DNA of 34,391 bases from an uncultured Flavobacteriales bacterium (GCA_937925525.1 CALALS010000070.1:1-34391); one strand, 5' to 3'; shown: positions 9,418 to 18,056, numbered from the stretch's first letter. Notes: a model not told the origin generated them from the letters alone. Program-made: numbers and translations.

Positions 9418-10962
9418 TTATGAAGAAATGTATTTTGATGTAAATTTTTCAAACCCAAGCAATGAATATTCGTTTAACAATTCACCTATTTTCAATGAAG
9501 AAGTTTCACTCTTTATCCAAGCTAATATATTGAAGTTATCTAGGAAATAGTATTCTGATGACTTTTTTAAAACTCCTGCCAAAGAGTTAAGTTCTTCAAT
9601 AGTAAAAGCCTTATTTTCTTCGATAAGTAATTTACTATAAAAATTCAAAAACCACTTCTCTAAATTGTAAATTTTATTATTTATAGATAAATAATGTTTA
9701 TACGACCTCAAAAAACCATCTAAATTTCCGGTTTTATCAAGTTTGAAAAGAATCATCAGATTCATTAGTCTTCCAAATCTGTATACATCTGAACGAAATA
9801 ATTTATCACCACCTTCAAGAACTATGTTATTATATTTCAATGCTAATTTATACTCCTTAATATAGAAGGCAAGAGAACAAACATTTGAGGATATTACCCG
9901 CTTAAATAGTGGCGTTATTTTATTTCCATAGTTTTTGAATCCTGCTTCAATTTCAGGAATCATTTTTGAAGCTTCATTTAACTTTCCTGTATTCATCAAA
10001 ACATCAAGATAGTTACAAGAAACATATTCAAATATTTTAATTTTAATTTGCTCTGAATTAGGTATTACTTCTTTTAATTTTTTAAAGTAATCATTTGCTT
10101 TGTCAAATTGCTGAAGCCGGGCGCAGCTTAACGCATAATTATTTAATAACGTAATATAATTATATTGATCAGTCTCCTTCCGCTTAGGATAGGCTTCATA
10201 AAGCTCTACATTTTGGTAGATATACCTTTGCATTTTTTTTGCATCACTCATATACTGATAAAAATTTGCCGAAATACTATTAAAATCCTTTTTCGACATA
10301 AATGAAGTTGCAAAAGAATAATCACTCATAAGGGGATTATCCATAATTTCATTAAGTAATTTTTCAGTTTTTTTAGTTCCTGTACTACCTACTTGTTTAA
10401 TAATTTCAAATACCTTGTTCCCTATTTTACTATACTCTGCTTCAAGTTTAAGTTTATTAATAGCTGTTTCCCTTAAAGCGTACAATTCGCTTATTCTCTT
10501 TTTGCTCTTTTTATCTTCAAAAATCTTAAGGGCATTGATGTACCAGTTAATAATTTCTATCTTAAATTGTTGACTATCTATTTCTTCTGCTTGTTTTAAA
10601 CACTTGGCGGCTTCTTGTACACATTGTTTGTATAACGCTTTTTCATAAAGAAGCTCAACCCTATTAATATTTTTTCTAATCATTATATTAAAAGAATTGG
10701 AAGCCCTGTAATTCTCTAAAGCGTCTAGTATTATTTGATATAAATAGTTTTTTAATCGGGAGGGGTGTTTTGTAAACTTTATTTTTTTTTCAAGTTCCGG
10801 ACCGGATTTATGAGGGTTTTTAGCAATTAAGTCAAACAACTTCAACGAAAGTTGATTTTCTTTTCCAATATGTTTTGAGACAAAATATTTAAAATACCTT
10901 TTTTCAGAACTGGATAAAGAATGTACTAATTCAAACAAGTTATTTGATATGGTCTTCCCCAA
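9418..10962 (-). CDS. Uncharacterised helical (TPR-like) cytoplasmic protein
   Basis: 514 aa with no signal peptide or membrane segment. It is rich in Lys, Leu and Glu, with regularly spaced helices resembling TPR/alpha-solenoid repeats (for example the ALYKQCVQEAAKCLKQAEEI and LLNNYALSCARLQQFDKANDYFKKL stretches). The N-terminus LVHSLSSSEKRYFKYF looks like a conserved family start. I recognise no catalytic motif. The only start in frame after the upstream stop that keeps this N-terminus is TTG at 10962. It stands alone between the surface-protein operon and a divergent membrane-protein gene, with its own promoter. A scaffold role is possible, but nothing in the sequence names a partner. Confidence 0.75.
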   Translation of the reverse strand: MGKTISNNLFELVHSLSSSEKRYFKYFVSKHIGKENQLSLKLFDLIAKNPHKSGPELEKKIKFTKHPSRLKNYLYQIILDALENYRASNSFNIMIRKNINRVELLYEKALYKQCVQEAAKCLKQAEEIDSQQFKIEIINWYINALKIFEDKKSKKRISELYALRETAINKLKLEAEYSKIGNKVFEIIKQVGSTGTKKTEKLLNEIMDNPLMSDYSFATSFMSKKDFNSISANFYQYMSDAKKMQRYIYQNVELYEAYPKRKETDQYNYITLLNNYALSCARLQQFDKANDYFKKLKEVIPNSEQIKIKIFEYVSCNYLDVLMNTGKLNEASKMIPEIEAGFKNYGNKITPLFKRVISSNVCSLAFYIKEYKLALKYNNIVLEGGDKLFRSDVYRFGRLMNLMILFKLDKTGNLDGFLRSYKHYLSINNKIYNLEKWFLNFYSKLLIEENKAFTIEELNSLAGVLKKSSEYYFLDNFNILAWIKSETSSLKIGELLNEYSLLGFEKFTSKYISS

Positions 10963-10986
10963 AAGCTTACTTTAATGATGTTTTAC

Positions 10987-10994
10987 CAAATATA
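10987..10994 (-). promoter_or_regulatory. -7 promoter element upstream of the helical protein gene
   Basis: TATATTTG on the minus strand is a perfect TAnnTTTG match, ending 24 nt before the TTG start at 10962. No good -33 TTG at the usual distance was found. Confidence 0.5.
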
Positions 10995-11108
10995 GCCTTT
11001 TCTCAAAAAAAACCACCCACTTAAGCCTTTGTTGATACCTATACTACATTTTTTTGTGAAAATTCATGATTAACTATTAAATTCACACCCTAATTAAATT
11101 GTACTGAC

Positions 11109-11882
11109 ATGAATAAAGAGACACTAAGTAAGTTTATTTTCCCCACTATATTATTGGTAATAGGTATAGGAATATTGATTGCTGCCGCATCAACAGGACA
11201 AGATACAGGTGTCTATATTGGAAGTGCAACATTAATTATAGCAGGCGTAATAAGCCTTCTTTATAGTTTAGAAGTTATTTCTATGCTTCTTCAAAAAATT
11301 CTATTTGTATTTACGCTATTTGTAGCTGGCGGTGTAGCCGTTATGAATTACATGGTTATTGATGAGAAAATAAATTTTGAAAAAGAGGTAAAAAGAAGAC
11401 AGGCAGTTGTAGTAGAAAGGCTTAAGCTTATCAGAGCTGCAGAGATAGGCTTTAAAGATGAAAAAGGTAGATACGCTGCAAATTTTGATGAGTTAATTAA
11501 GTTTTACGAAACTGATTCTGTTACTGTTATTAGGGCAGAAGGAACATTGCCTGACACAATTGCCACAGAAGCAGAAGCAATTGCACTTAATCTTCCTGGT
11601 TTTGTGAGAGATACGTCTAGAGTGCCGGCAATGCAAAAAGTGTTTCCAAACGGAATTGACATTAAAGAAATACAGTTTATTCCTTTTAGTGATAACCAGA
11701 AGTTTAAGTTAGATGCCGGACAGGTTGAACGAAACACAGTTCAAGTTCCTGTTTTTGAGGCATTTGCTAAATTTGAATATATCTATAATGGACTGGAAAC
11801 TAAAAACTACAACATAAACTTAGAAGAAGGCCTTAGAGTAGGTTCAATGACTGAACCGACCACCAGTGGTAACTGGGAATAA
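11109..11882 (+). CDS. Uncharacterised inner-membrane protein with three N-terminal TM helices
   Basis: 257 aa. Three hydrophobic helices at about residues 9-28, 36-54 and 64-83 are followed by a charged helix (DEKINFEKEVKRRQAVVVERLKLI) and a soluble domain of about 150 residues. The segment RLKLIRAAEIGFKDEKGRYAANFDELIKF resembles the helix and N-terminal part of pseudopilin-like domains (LxxIRxAqxxYKxxxGxY), but the prepilin cleavage motif is absent. It starts with ATG and lies 17 bp upstream of the DUF3822 gene in what looks like one operon with rsmD and coaD. No function can be assigned. Confidence 0.8.
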   Translation: MNKETLSKFIFPTILLVIGIGILIAAASTGQDTGVYIGSATLIIAGVISLLYSLEVISMLLQKILFVFTLFVAGGVAVMNYMVIDEKINFEKEVKRRQAVVVERLKLIRAAEIGFKDEKGRYAANFDELIKFYETDSVTVIRAEGTLPDTIATEAEAIALNLPGFVRDTSRVPAMQKVFPNGIDIKEIQFIPFSDNQKFKLDAGQVERNTVQVPVFEAFAKFEYIYNGLETKNYNINLEEGLRVGSMTEPTTSGNWE

Positions 11883-11899
11883 TATTAAATTTCATTCAT

Positions 11900-12733
11900 T
11901 TGCCTGACTTGGCAATTTCATATAAAGATTCTTCGCTGCATGAAAACAACATGCAGCATTCTTTTTTGGTGTTTGCCTTAACTAACCATTCTCTTAAAGC
12001 AGCTATTATTGAAAAAAAGAATAACAGAGTAATATTTTATCAAGAGTATAATAATTTTAACTCCACTGACTTTACATCAATTATAAACTCCGAAAAGCTT
12101 TATCAGTCAAAATTCTTACAAACTTACCTTTCGCTCAGCAGTTCAAAGCATACACTTGTACCTAAACAGTTTTTTAGTCAAGAAAATCAAAACACCTATT
12201 TAGAGTTTAATAATTCAAGAAAAGAAACAACAACTATAAGTAACGACTATATTCCCACAATAAATGCTTTTAACGTATATGAAAATAGATTTGCATTGCT
12301 TAATACAATTTCTCTAAACAATATCACGACAATGCATCAAAATAGCTTTTTTCTTAATTTTTGTCATCTAACTTCAAAGCTTCACAAATCAACTAGCATC
12401 TTTATCTCATTGGATAAAGAGTTCTTTACTTTAGTAATTTTCTCAAAAGAAAATGAACTTTTGTTAAGCAATAGTTTTGAGTATAAAAATGAAGAAGATA
12501 TAGCCTATCACTTTTTCTTTTCGCTTGAAAAACTGGGGCTTAATGCAAATGAATGTGAAATAAATATTTATAAAAACGGGCAAAATGCAAAAAAACTAGT
12601 AACCATTATCGACCCATTTGTGAAAAAAATAGGAAATAATCCTAACCCGTTAAAACTTAACTTTTCTAAAGTTATTCCTCAAGAAATCATTCATAGCGAA
12701 TATTTACTATTGACTCATCACTTATGCGCATAA
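11900..12733 (+). CDS. DUF3822 family protein
   Basis: 277 aa and cytoplasmic, with no signal peptide. The overall layout (an N-terminal Phe/Ile-rich strand pattern FLVFALTNHSLKAAIIE and a long alternating alpha/beta body) and the position just before rsmD match the DUF3822 family of Bacteroidota, which looks like a diverged ASKHA/actin-like fold. Its biochemical role is not established. The start is uncertain: TTG at 11900 keeps the Asp-Ser-Ser-Leu segment that precedes the first strand in homologues as I recall them, while the first ATG is at 11951. The 3' end overlaps rsmD by 10 bp, which suggests translational coupling. Confidence 0.75.
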   Translation: MPDLAISYKDSSLHENNMQHSFLVFALTNHSLKAAIIEKKNNRVIFYQEYNNFNSTDFTSIINSEKLYQSKFLQTYLSLSSSKHTLVPKQFFSQENQNTYLEFNNSRKETTTISNDYIPTINAFNVYENRFALLNTISLNNITTMHQNSFFLNFCHLTSKLHKSTSIFISLDKEFFTLVIFSKENELLLSNSFEYKNEEDIAYHFFFSLEKLGLNANECEINIYKNGQNAKKLVTIIDPFVKKIGNNPNPLKLNFSKVIPQEIIHSEYLLLTHHLCA

Positions 12734-13269
12734 TCTCCGGAAAATTTAAAGGTAGAGTCATTTCAGCACCAAAAAATTTACCTACTCGTCCAACTACAGA
12801 TTATGCAAAAGAAGGGCTATTTAATATTCTTCAGCATCAGTTTGAAATAGAAAACTCAACTGTTCTTGATCTTTTTTGTGGCACCGGAAACATTAGTTTT
12901 GAGTTTTTATCCAGAGAAGCTAGAGAAGTGATTTCAGTTGATATTAATCAAAATTGTGTAAAGTTTGTGATTGATGTCTCAAAGAAACTTAATCTCTCTA
13001 ATCACAAAGTTATAAGAGATGATTCACTCAACTTTATAAAAAAAGCAAAAACAAAATTTGATATTATTTTTGCTGACCCACCGTATGCGCTCAAAAATAT
13101 AGATGCCATTCCTAAGCTTATTTTTGATAATCATTTACTAAACACAAACGGACTTTTGATTGTTGAGCATGGAAAAGATACTGATTTGAGCCAAATTGCT
13201 AACTTTGACTCACACAGAAAGTATGGAAACGTAAATTTTAGTTTCTTTTTAAACAAACCAAATGAGTGA
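12724..13269 (+). CDS. rsmD: 16S rRNA (guanine(966)-N2)-methyltransferase RsmD
   Basis: 181-aa SAM-dependent methyltransferase that modifies G966 of 16S rRNA during 30S assembly. It begins with MRIISGKFKGR and the family motif RPTTDYAKEGLFNIL. The SAM-binding motif I is DLFCGTG (residues 49-55), and the catalytic N-methyltransferase motif is ADPPY (117-121). Length is normal. It overlaps DUF3822 upstream by 10 bp and coaD downstream by 8 bp. It ends in TGA, which shows that UGA is read as stop in this genome. Confidence 0.94.
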   Translation: MRIISGKFKGRVISAPKNLPTRPTTDYAKEGLFNILQHQFEIENSTVLDLFCGTGNISFEFLSREAREVISVDINQNCVKFVIDVSKKLNLSNHKVIRDDSLNFIKKAKTKFDIIFADPPYALKNIDAIPKLIFDNHLLNTNGLLIVEHGKDTDLSQIANFDSHRKYGNVNFSFFLNKPNE

Positions 13270-13729
13270 AAAAATAGCCATATTCCCAGGTTCTTTTGAC
13301 CCAGTTACCATTGGTCATCATTCAATAGTGATGAATTCACTTGATTTATTTGACAAAGTTTATGTAGCACTTGGCTCTAATAGTCAAAAAAAATATCTTT
13401 TCTCTGAAAGTCAACGCCTAAAAATGATTAAAGAAGCTTTTAATCACCCAAAAATTGAGTGTCTCAGCTATGAAGGCTTGACAATAGATTTATGTAAAAA
13501 GCTTAATGCACACTTTATTTTAAGAGGCCTTAGAAATTTTCATGACTTTAAATATGAGCAAGATATAGCTCACATGAATAGCGCCATGAATAATAGCGTG
13601 CAGACAATATTTATGCTTTGCGAGCCAAAGTATATTGCCATTAACTCTTCAATCGTTAGAGAAATAATTAAAAATAATGGTGATGTAAAACAATTTTTAC
13701 CTCCCAATACAATTTTACCTAAGTTTTAA
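13262..13729 (+). CDS. coaD: Phosphopantetheine adenylyltransferase
   Basis: 155-aa enzyme that joins 4'-phosphopantetheine and ATP to form dephospho-CoA, the penultimate step of CoA synthesis. It has the nucleotidyltransferase motif FPGSFDPVTIGHH, with the T-x-G-H form of the (H/T)xGH signature at residues 16-19. It also has the LRGLRN substrate-loop motif and the INSSIVREI motif near the C-terminus. It starts inside the end of rsmD (8-bp overlap), so the two are probably translated together. Length and order match the usual Bacteroidota arrangement. Confidence 0.96.
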   Translation: MSEKIAIFPGSFDPVTIGHHSIVMNSLDLFDKVYVALGSNSQKKYLFSESQRLKMIKEAFNHPKIECLSYEGLTIDLCKKLNAHFILRGLRNFHDFKYEQDIAHMNSAMNNSVQTIFMLCEPKYIAINSSIVREIIKNNGDVKQFLPPNTILPKF

Positions 13730-13743
13730 CAGTTTTTATATAC

Positions 13744-15159
13744 ATGAAAAATATCTTTCTTGTATTACTTGCATTTTTTTCTTGTCATCTATATGCCGGA
13801 AAAGTGGTGTTAAAAGGACAAGCTAAAAACTTTGCCAATAAAACTATTGGAGTTTACCACTATACAGATTTTGTAACTTTTAGAGAAAAAAAGCTAATAT
13901 CTAAGCCTGTTTCACAAAACGAAATATTTGAAATTGAATTTGATACAGATGATATTTTATTAATAAAACTTAAAATAGAAGATAAAACAACTACCTTTTA
14001 CTCTGAGCCCGGAAAGGTATATCAATTAGACTTAAGCTATAGTGAAGACAATAACTCATCAAAAGTTTACAATAAAGAACTCGATGTAAAATTTAAGTAT
14101 GCTCAACCAACAGACTTAAATGAATTAATGATTGCGTTTAATATTGATTACCTAACTTTTATTGAGGAAAAAAGCATTTACTTTTTAAAGCAACAAATCA
14201 AAAGTCATATTAAAGACTTTGAAAAGGAAATGATAGAAAAGTATAAACCATTTTTACAAAATGAGTTCTTTAAAACATTTTTGACATACAGCTTGGCTAA
14301 CCTTAAAGATGCAGCCAATGCCGGCAAAAAAGACTTGTACGATGAGTTTTTAGCTAACAGTAAAATTTTTTATAATAACTATGAGTACATGAATTTCTTT
14401 AATCAATACTTTCATCATTCATTTAAAGAACTTTGCCTTCAAAAAAAATCGACAGAACTCAGAAAAACAATAAATACTTCTTTGGACGTACCCAAAATAA
14501 AAAACCTTATAAAAGAGGGAAATCAAAAATTTAAAAGAGATAGTTTACTTGAATTATACTTGCTTTTTAGCTTAAACGAAGTTATTCCTGATGCTTATTT
14601 TGACAAGCAAAATCTATTAAATATTACCAATAAAATATTTGAAAACACCTCTATTAACTACCATAGAATAATAGCATATAACATTATTTCAAAGTATACC
14701 AATGTTGCTGAAAATTCAGCTGCACCTAACTTTACACTAATTGACAAAAATGGAGAGAAAAAAAGTTTAGAAGCTTACTCCGGAAAATATGTTTACCTCA
14801 ATTTTTGGGCTAGCTGGAGTATACCAAGCTTAAAAGAATTGAAGTTAATGCAAAAGCTACATAAGAATTATGGTGAAGATATTGCTTTTGTGAGTATCAA
14901 CTGTGATGCTGATATAAAAAATATGATTGAAGTTCAAAGAAAGTATAATTATGATTGGGACTTCTTACATCTAGGCGAAAATTATGAAGTCCTTGAAAGT
15001 TATCGGGCTAAAATAATGCCTACCTATGTTTTTCTGGATCCAAATGGAAAGATAATGTATTCCCCAGCTGAAAGACCATCCGGTGATGTCGAAAGACAGA
15101 TATACAACATAATGAGTGTTTTATATCCAAAGAAAAAATTTAAGATTGGGCAGAAATAA
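13744..15159 (+). CDS. TlpA-like thioredoxin-fold protein lacking both active-site cysteines
   Basis: Exported 471-aa protein. After a signal peptide (about residues 1-18, MKNIFLVLLAFFSCHLYAG) there is a DUF4369-like beta domain, a long helical middle, and a C-terminal TlpA/AhpC-type thioredoxin fold from about residue 325 (APNFTLIDKNGEKKSLEAYSGK). Where this family has WxxWCxPC, this protein reads WASWSIPS, so both catalytic Cys are Ser (359 and 362, codons AGT and AGC). The cis-Pro loop (MPTYVFLDPNGK) is kept. It therefore cannot do normal dithiol chemistry and may have a binding or structural role. The gene starts 14 bp after coaD, and its 3' end overlaps the convergent NUDIX gene by 20 bp. 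Confidence 0.88.
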   Translation: MKNIFLVLLAFFSCHLYAGKVVLKGQAKNFANKTIGVYHYTDFVTFREKKLISKPVSQNEIFEIEFDTDDILLIKLKIEDKTTTFYSEPGKVYQLDLSYSEDNNSSKVYNKELDVKFKYAQPTDLNELMIAFNIDYLTFIEEKSIYFLKQQIKSHIKDFEKEMIEKYKPFLQNEFFKTFLTYSLANLKDAANAGKKDLYDEFLANSKIFYNNYEYMNFFNQYFHHSFKELCLQKKSTELRKTINTSLDVPKIKNLIKEGNQKFKRDSLLELYLLFSLNEVIPDAYFDKQNLLNITNKIFENTSINYHRIIAYNIISKYTNVAENSAAPNFTLIDKNGEKKSLEAYSGKYVYLNFWASWSIPSLKELKLMQKLHKNYGEDIAFVSINCDADIKNMIEVQRKYNYDWDFLHLGENYEVLESYRAKIMPTYVFLDPNGKIMYSPAERPSGDVERQIYNIMSVLYPKKKFKIGQK

Positions 15160-15733
15160 CATCTTTAATTAACGGATATGTGTTTTCTAAAATATCTTCT
15201 AAACTTTCACTATTAACCCACTTTATTTTTGTTATATCTTCTTCTACTTGAGGCTTTAGGTTGTCTTCTTGCTTAGAACTCATATTATACCAATACGTTT
15301 CTTTTAAAATCGGAATGCCGCTTTGAAAATAAATATGGTAAGTGATACAACCATCTGAAACAAGCTTTAAATCAGTTATACCACACTCCTCTTCAACTTC
15401 CCTTAATGCAGCTTGCTCTGTAGTTTCTCCGGCATCAACTTTTCCTTTTGGTAAATCCCACTTTTCTTTTCTAAAAATAAACAATATATCATTCTGCTTT
15501 TTGACAACACCTCCTGCAGCTTTAATCAGCTTAAAATAGCTTTTAAATAAATTCTTATCAGCATCTAAATACAAAACAGAAGTTAATTGGTCTGAAAAAA
15601 AATCATCTAATGTCTGTTTTAACTCATCCATATTATTACATCTGATTTGAAGAAAGTCTCCCTTAATCTTTATTGCATCAGAAAAGTTAAAATTATTAAG
15701 TATTATCCTTTTTTCTTCGTAATATATTTTCAT
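15140..15733 (-). CDS. NUDIX hydrolase
   Basis: 197-aa protein with a full Nudix box at residues 97-119 (G, then Glu103, then REVEEECGI), which binds the metal and hydrolyses a nucleoside diphosphate linked to another moiety. The substrate cannot be read from sequence. An N-terminal extension of about 80 residues precedes the Nudix fold, as in the Bacteroidota proteins that sit beside pyrE. It is divergent from pyrE with a 31-bp gap, so the two promoters must share that space. Its 3' end overlaps the TlpA-like gene on the other strand. Confidence 0.9.
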   Translation of the reverse strand: MKIYYEEKRIILNNFNFSDAIKIKGDFLQIRCNNMDELKQTLDDFFSDQLTSVLYLDADKNLFKSYFKLIKAAGGVVKKQNDILFIFRKEKWDLPKGKVDAGETTEQAALREVEEECGITDLKLVSDGCITYHIYFQSGIPILKETYWYNMSSKQEDNLKPQVEEDITKIKWVNSESLEDILENTYPLIKDVISAQS

Positions 15734-15752
15734 TTTATTCTCACTTAAATAA

Positions 15753-15760
15753 TATATTTG
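15753..15760 (+). promoter_or_regulatory. -7 element directly before pyrE
   Basis: TATATTTG is a perfect TAnnTTTG match ending 4 nt before the pyrE ATG at 15765. If it is used, transcription would begin at or next to the start codon, giving a leaderless or nearly leaderless mRNA. No clear -33 TTG was found upstream. Confidence 0.45.
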
Positions 15761-15764
15761 CGTA

Positions 15765-16406
15765 ATGATTCGTAATAAAGAAACTGCTCATCAACTAGCT
15801 TCTCATCTTTTGCAAATTAAAGCAATAAAACTACAACCAAACAACCCATTTGTTTGGGCATCTGGATGGAAGTCTCCTATATACTGTGATAACAGAAAAA
15901 CTTTATCGTATCCTGCCGTAAGAAACTTCATTAGGCAAAACCTCACAGGCATTGTACGAGAAGAATTTGAAAATGTTAACATTATTGTAGGTGTTGCTAC
16001 CGGAGGGATTGCTCATGGTGTGTTAATAGCTCAAGAGTTAGGGCTACCTTTTGCTTATGTTAGAAGCTCAGCAAAAGAGCATGGTATGCAAAATATGATT
16101 GAAGGTGAAATTACTGAAGGTCAAAAAGTGGTGGTTGTAGAAGATTTAGTTTCAACCGGACAAAGTAGCTTAAAAGCAGTTGAAGCATTAAAAGAGAAAA
16201 ATGTGACTGTTTTAGGAATGGTTTCTATTTTTGATTATGGTTTTGAGCTGGCCAAAGAAAATTTTTCAAAGGCAAAATGTAAACTAATCAGTCTTTCCGA
16301 TTATGACCATTTAATTGAAAAAGCATTAAAAGAAAAATACATTCAAAAATCAGAAATAGAATCTTTATCGGCTTGGAGAATTAATCCTGCTGAATGGAAG
16401 AAATAA
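15765..16406 (+). CDS. pyrE: Orotate phosphoribosyltransferase
   Basis: 213-aa cytosolic enzyme that joins orotate and PRPP to give orotidine 5'-phosphate in pyrimidine synthesis. The N-terminal part has the GWKSPIYCDNRKTLSYP segment that contacts orotate. The PRPP-binding motif VVVVEDLVSTGQSS lies at about residues 122-135, and the catalytic loop around RSSAKEHGM matches the type I phosphoribosyltransferase fold. Length is normal. It is followed after 10 bp by an SRPBCC gene, an arrangement common in Flavobacteria. Confidence 0.96.
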   Translation: MIRNKETAHQLASHLLQIKAIKLQPNNPFVWASGWKSPIYCDNRKTLSYPAVRNFIRQNLTGIVREEFENVNIIVGVATGGIAHGVLIAQELGLPFAYVRSSAKEHGMQNMIEGEITEGQKVVVVEDLVSTGQSSLKAVEALKEKNVTVLGMVSIFDYGFELAKENFSKAKCKLISLSDYDHLIEKALKEKYIQKSEIESLSAWRINPAEWKK

Positions 16407-16416
16407 TTTTATAAGC

Positions 16417-16818
16417 ATGATAATTGAGTCTGAAAAAGTAATAGTAGAAAAGCCGATAGTTGAAGTATTTAGCTTTTTATCTGATTTAAATAATCTGGAA
16501 AGCTTAATGCCTAAAGACAAAATAAGCGACTGGAAATCTGACGAAAATACTTGTAGCTTTACTATTCAGGGAATGGCTCAAATTGGAATGAAGAAGGTTA
16601 ATTCAACTCCAAATACATTAATTAATATTATTTCAAATGGAAAAAATCCTTTTGAATTTAAGTTAGATGTTCATTTAAAATCAATTACAGAAAGCTCTAC
16701 AGAGGGTTTTTTAAAGTTTGATGGGGATGTAAACCCTTTTATGAAAATGATGATTGAAAAGCCTTTATCTAACTTCTTTAACCATTTAGCTAAGCAATTA
16801 AGAGATACATTAAGTTAA
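16417..16818 (+). CDS. SRPBCC (START/Bet v1-like) domain protein
   Basis: 133-aa single-domain cytosolic protein. The pattern is VIVEKPIVEVFSFLSDLNNLESLMP at the N-terminus, a run of beta strands, and a long C-terminal helix (MIEKPLSNFFNHLAKQLRDTL). This is the helix-grip fold of the polyketide cyclase/SRPBCC family, which binds hydrophobic ligands in a cavity. The ligand is unknown. It follows pyrE by 10 bp and ends just before a strong terminator. Confidence 0.82.
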   Translation: MIIESEKVIVEKPIVEVFSFLSDLNNLESLMPKDKISDWKSDENTCSFTIQGMAQIGMKKVNSTPNTLINIISNGKNPFEFKLDVHLKSITESSTEGFLKFDGDVNPFMKMMIEKPLSNFFNHLAKQLRDTLS

Positions 16819-16840
16819 ATTACCAACCTCAACTTATACA

Positions 16841-16877
16841 CATTAAAAAAGGGATTCAGATGAATCCCTTTTTAATG
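16841..16877. terminator. Bidirectional rho-independent terminator
   Basis: A 17-bp inverted repeat with one bulged A and a very short loop (arms 16841-16858 and 16861-16877; core AAGGGATTCA / TGAATCCCTT). A-tract and T-tract flanks let it work on both strands. It lies between the convergent SRPBCC (plus) and T9SS-secreted protein (minus) genes, where a shared terminator is expected. Confidence 0.85.
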
Positions 16878-16894
16878 GAAATAAAGATTGTTTT

Positions 16895-18019
16895 TTACTT
16901 TGAAATAATTAGTTTGCCAGTATTGGATATTGTATTTTCACCTATTAAAGTGTAATAATAAGTTCCTGCTACTAATTCAGAAATATTCATCAAATGACTG
17001 CTTCCATTAACAACTTCTGTTCTCACTACTTTTCCAGAAACATCAATCAAATTTAAAACAGTATTAGGTTCAACATTACTAAACTTAAAAGTAACCACAT
17101 CTTTTGAAGGATTAGGAAAAGCCGACACTCTTGATTCTTTGGCTAATTCATTAATACCAACGTTAGGATCTAAAGTAACATGAAGCCATATATTCCAGTT
17201 TTGAGTATACGATCGGCTATCTCCAGCATTAAAACTACCACTTTGGTCACAGTCATAATAAATATCTGCACCTGTTGAAGTAGGTAATAATCCATAAGAA
17301 GCAAACTGATGAGTCGCGCCATAACTATTACTTCTATTTCCAAAAAAATCAGAAGCGTAAGCCACATAAGAACAGTTACCACTAGGGCTTCCAGCATGGT
17401 GAAAACCAGCCAATAGACCAAAGGTATCTACTTTTGCTCCATCATATTCCATTAAAATACCAAATCTCTGTGTGCTTGCCATAGAAAGTCCAGGAGCATC
17501 AGAAATAAGAGCAGAAGTTAAATAGTTACCAGAAGAGGAAAGACTCACATTAGTATAAATTTCCTTAGAGTAAAGAACATTTGTGGGTTGAGGATAACCT
17601 GATCCGTTTAGTGCTATAACTTTAAATCTAATAGTATCGTCAATCCCTGAATTATTCTCATGTCCAATAACCGCAAAAATTGAATCTATTCTGATGGTTG
17701 TATAGTCAACACCAGGTACATAAGTTGTAAACGTTCCAGCGTCATAAATACTATCAAAAGCAACAACAGCATTAATTCTAGAAGTAGAATCAGTAGTATT
17801 CATTCTCCATATAAACCTTTGATATTGGTTTGTTCCACCATAATTTTGATCTTCTGCAAAATCATAGTCAATATATAGTTGGTTAAAGGCCTTTACAGTA
17901 GAATGGCTTTTCTTTATGTAACTATCAGGTATTTCACCCTGACTAGCAGAAGGGATTGTTTGAGCATTCAAACCAATCGCAACAGAAGCAGCAATTGCTA
18001 ACGAGTAGATTTTTTTCAT
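16895..18019 (-). CDS. Secreted protein with T9SS type A C-terminal sorting domain
   Basis: 374 aa. A signal peptide (MKKIYSLAIAASVAIGLNAQ) is followed by about 275 residues of beta-rich sequence with no motif I recognise. The last ~75 residues form a T9SS type A sorting domain (FPNPSKDVVTFKF ... VLNLIDVSGKVV ... AGTYYYTLIGE). The protein should cross the outer membrane through the T9SS and be anchored or released. An in-frame TTG at 18043 exists, but the ATG at 18019 begins the signal peptide and fits the promoter at 18049-18056. The gene is single, between gcvP and a terminator. Confidence 0.88.
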   Translation of the reverse strand: MKKIYSLAIAASVAIGLNAQTIPSASQGEIPDSYIKKSHSTVKAFNQLYIDYDFAEDQNYGGTNQYQRFIWRMNTTDSTSRINAVVAFDSIYDAGTFTTYVPGVDYTTIRIDSIFAVIGHENNSGIDDTIRFKVIALNGSGYPQPTNVLYSKEIYTNVSLSSSGNYLTSALISDAPGLSMASTQRFGILMEYDGAKVDTFGLLAGFHHAGSPSGNCSYVAYASDFFGNRSNSYGATHQFASYGLLPTSTGADIYYDCDQSGSFNAGDSRSYTQNWNIWLHVTLDPNVGINELAKESRVSAFPNPSKDVVTFKFSNVEPNTVLNLIDVSGKVVRTEVVNGSSHLMNISELVAGTYYYTLIGENTISNTGKLIISK

Positions 18020-18048
18020 ATTATTTATTTTTAAGTTTAACAAGACCC

Positions 18049-18056
18049 CAAATTTA
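18049..18056 (-). promoter_or_regulatory. -7 promoter element of the T9SS-secreted protein gene
   Basis: TAAATTTG on the minus strand matches TAnnTTTG exactly and ends 29 nt before the ATG at 18019. The -33 region upstream is all A/T, with no TTG. Confidence 0.5.

Noticed and set aside
10963..11108. Plus-strand promoter for the membrane-protein gene
   Set aside because: No TAnnTTTG match at proper spacing; TAAATTG near 11095 is one base short of the consensus.
13767..13800. Lipoprotein signal in the TlpA-like protein
   Set aside because: The Cys near FFSCHLYAG is followed by a likely signal peptidase I site and there is no clear lipobox Leu-x-x-Cys with a small residue before Cys, so I left it as a signal peptide; the choice is not certain.
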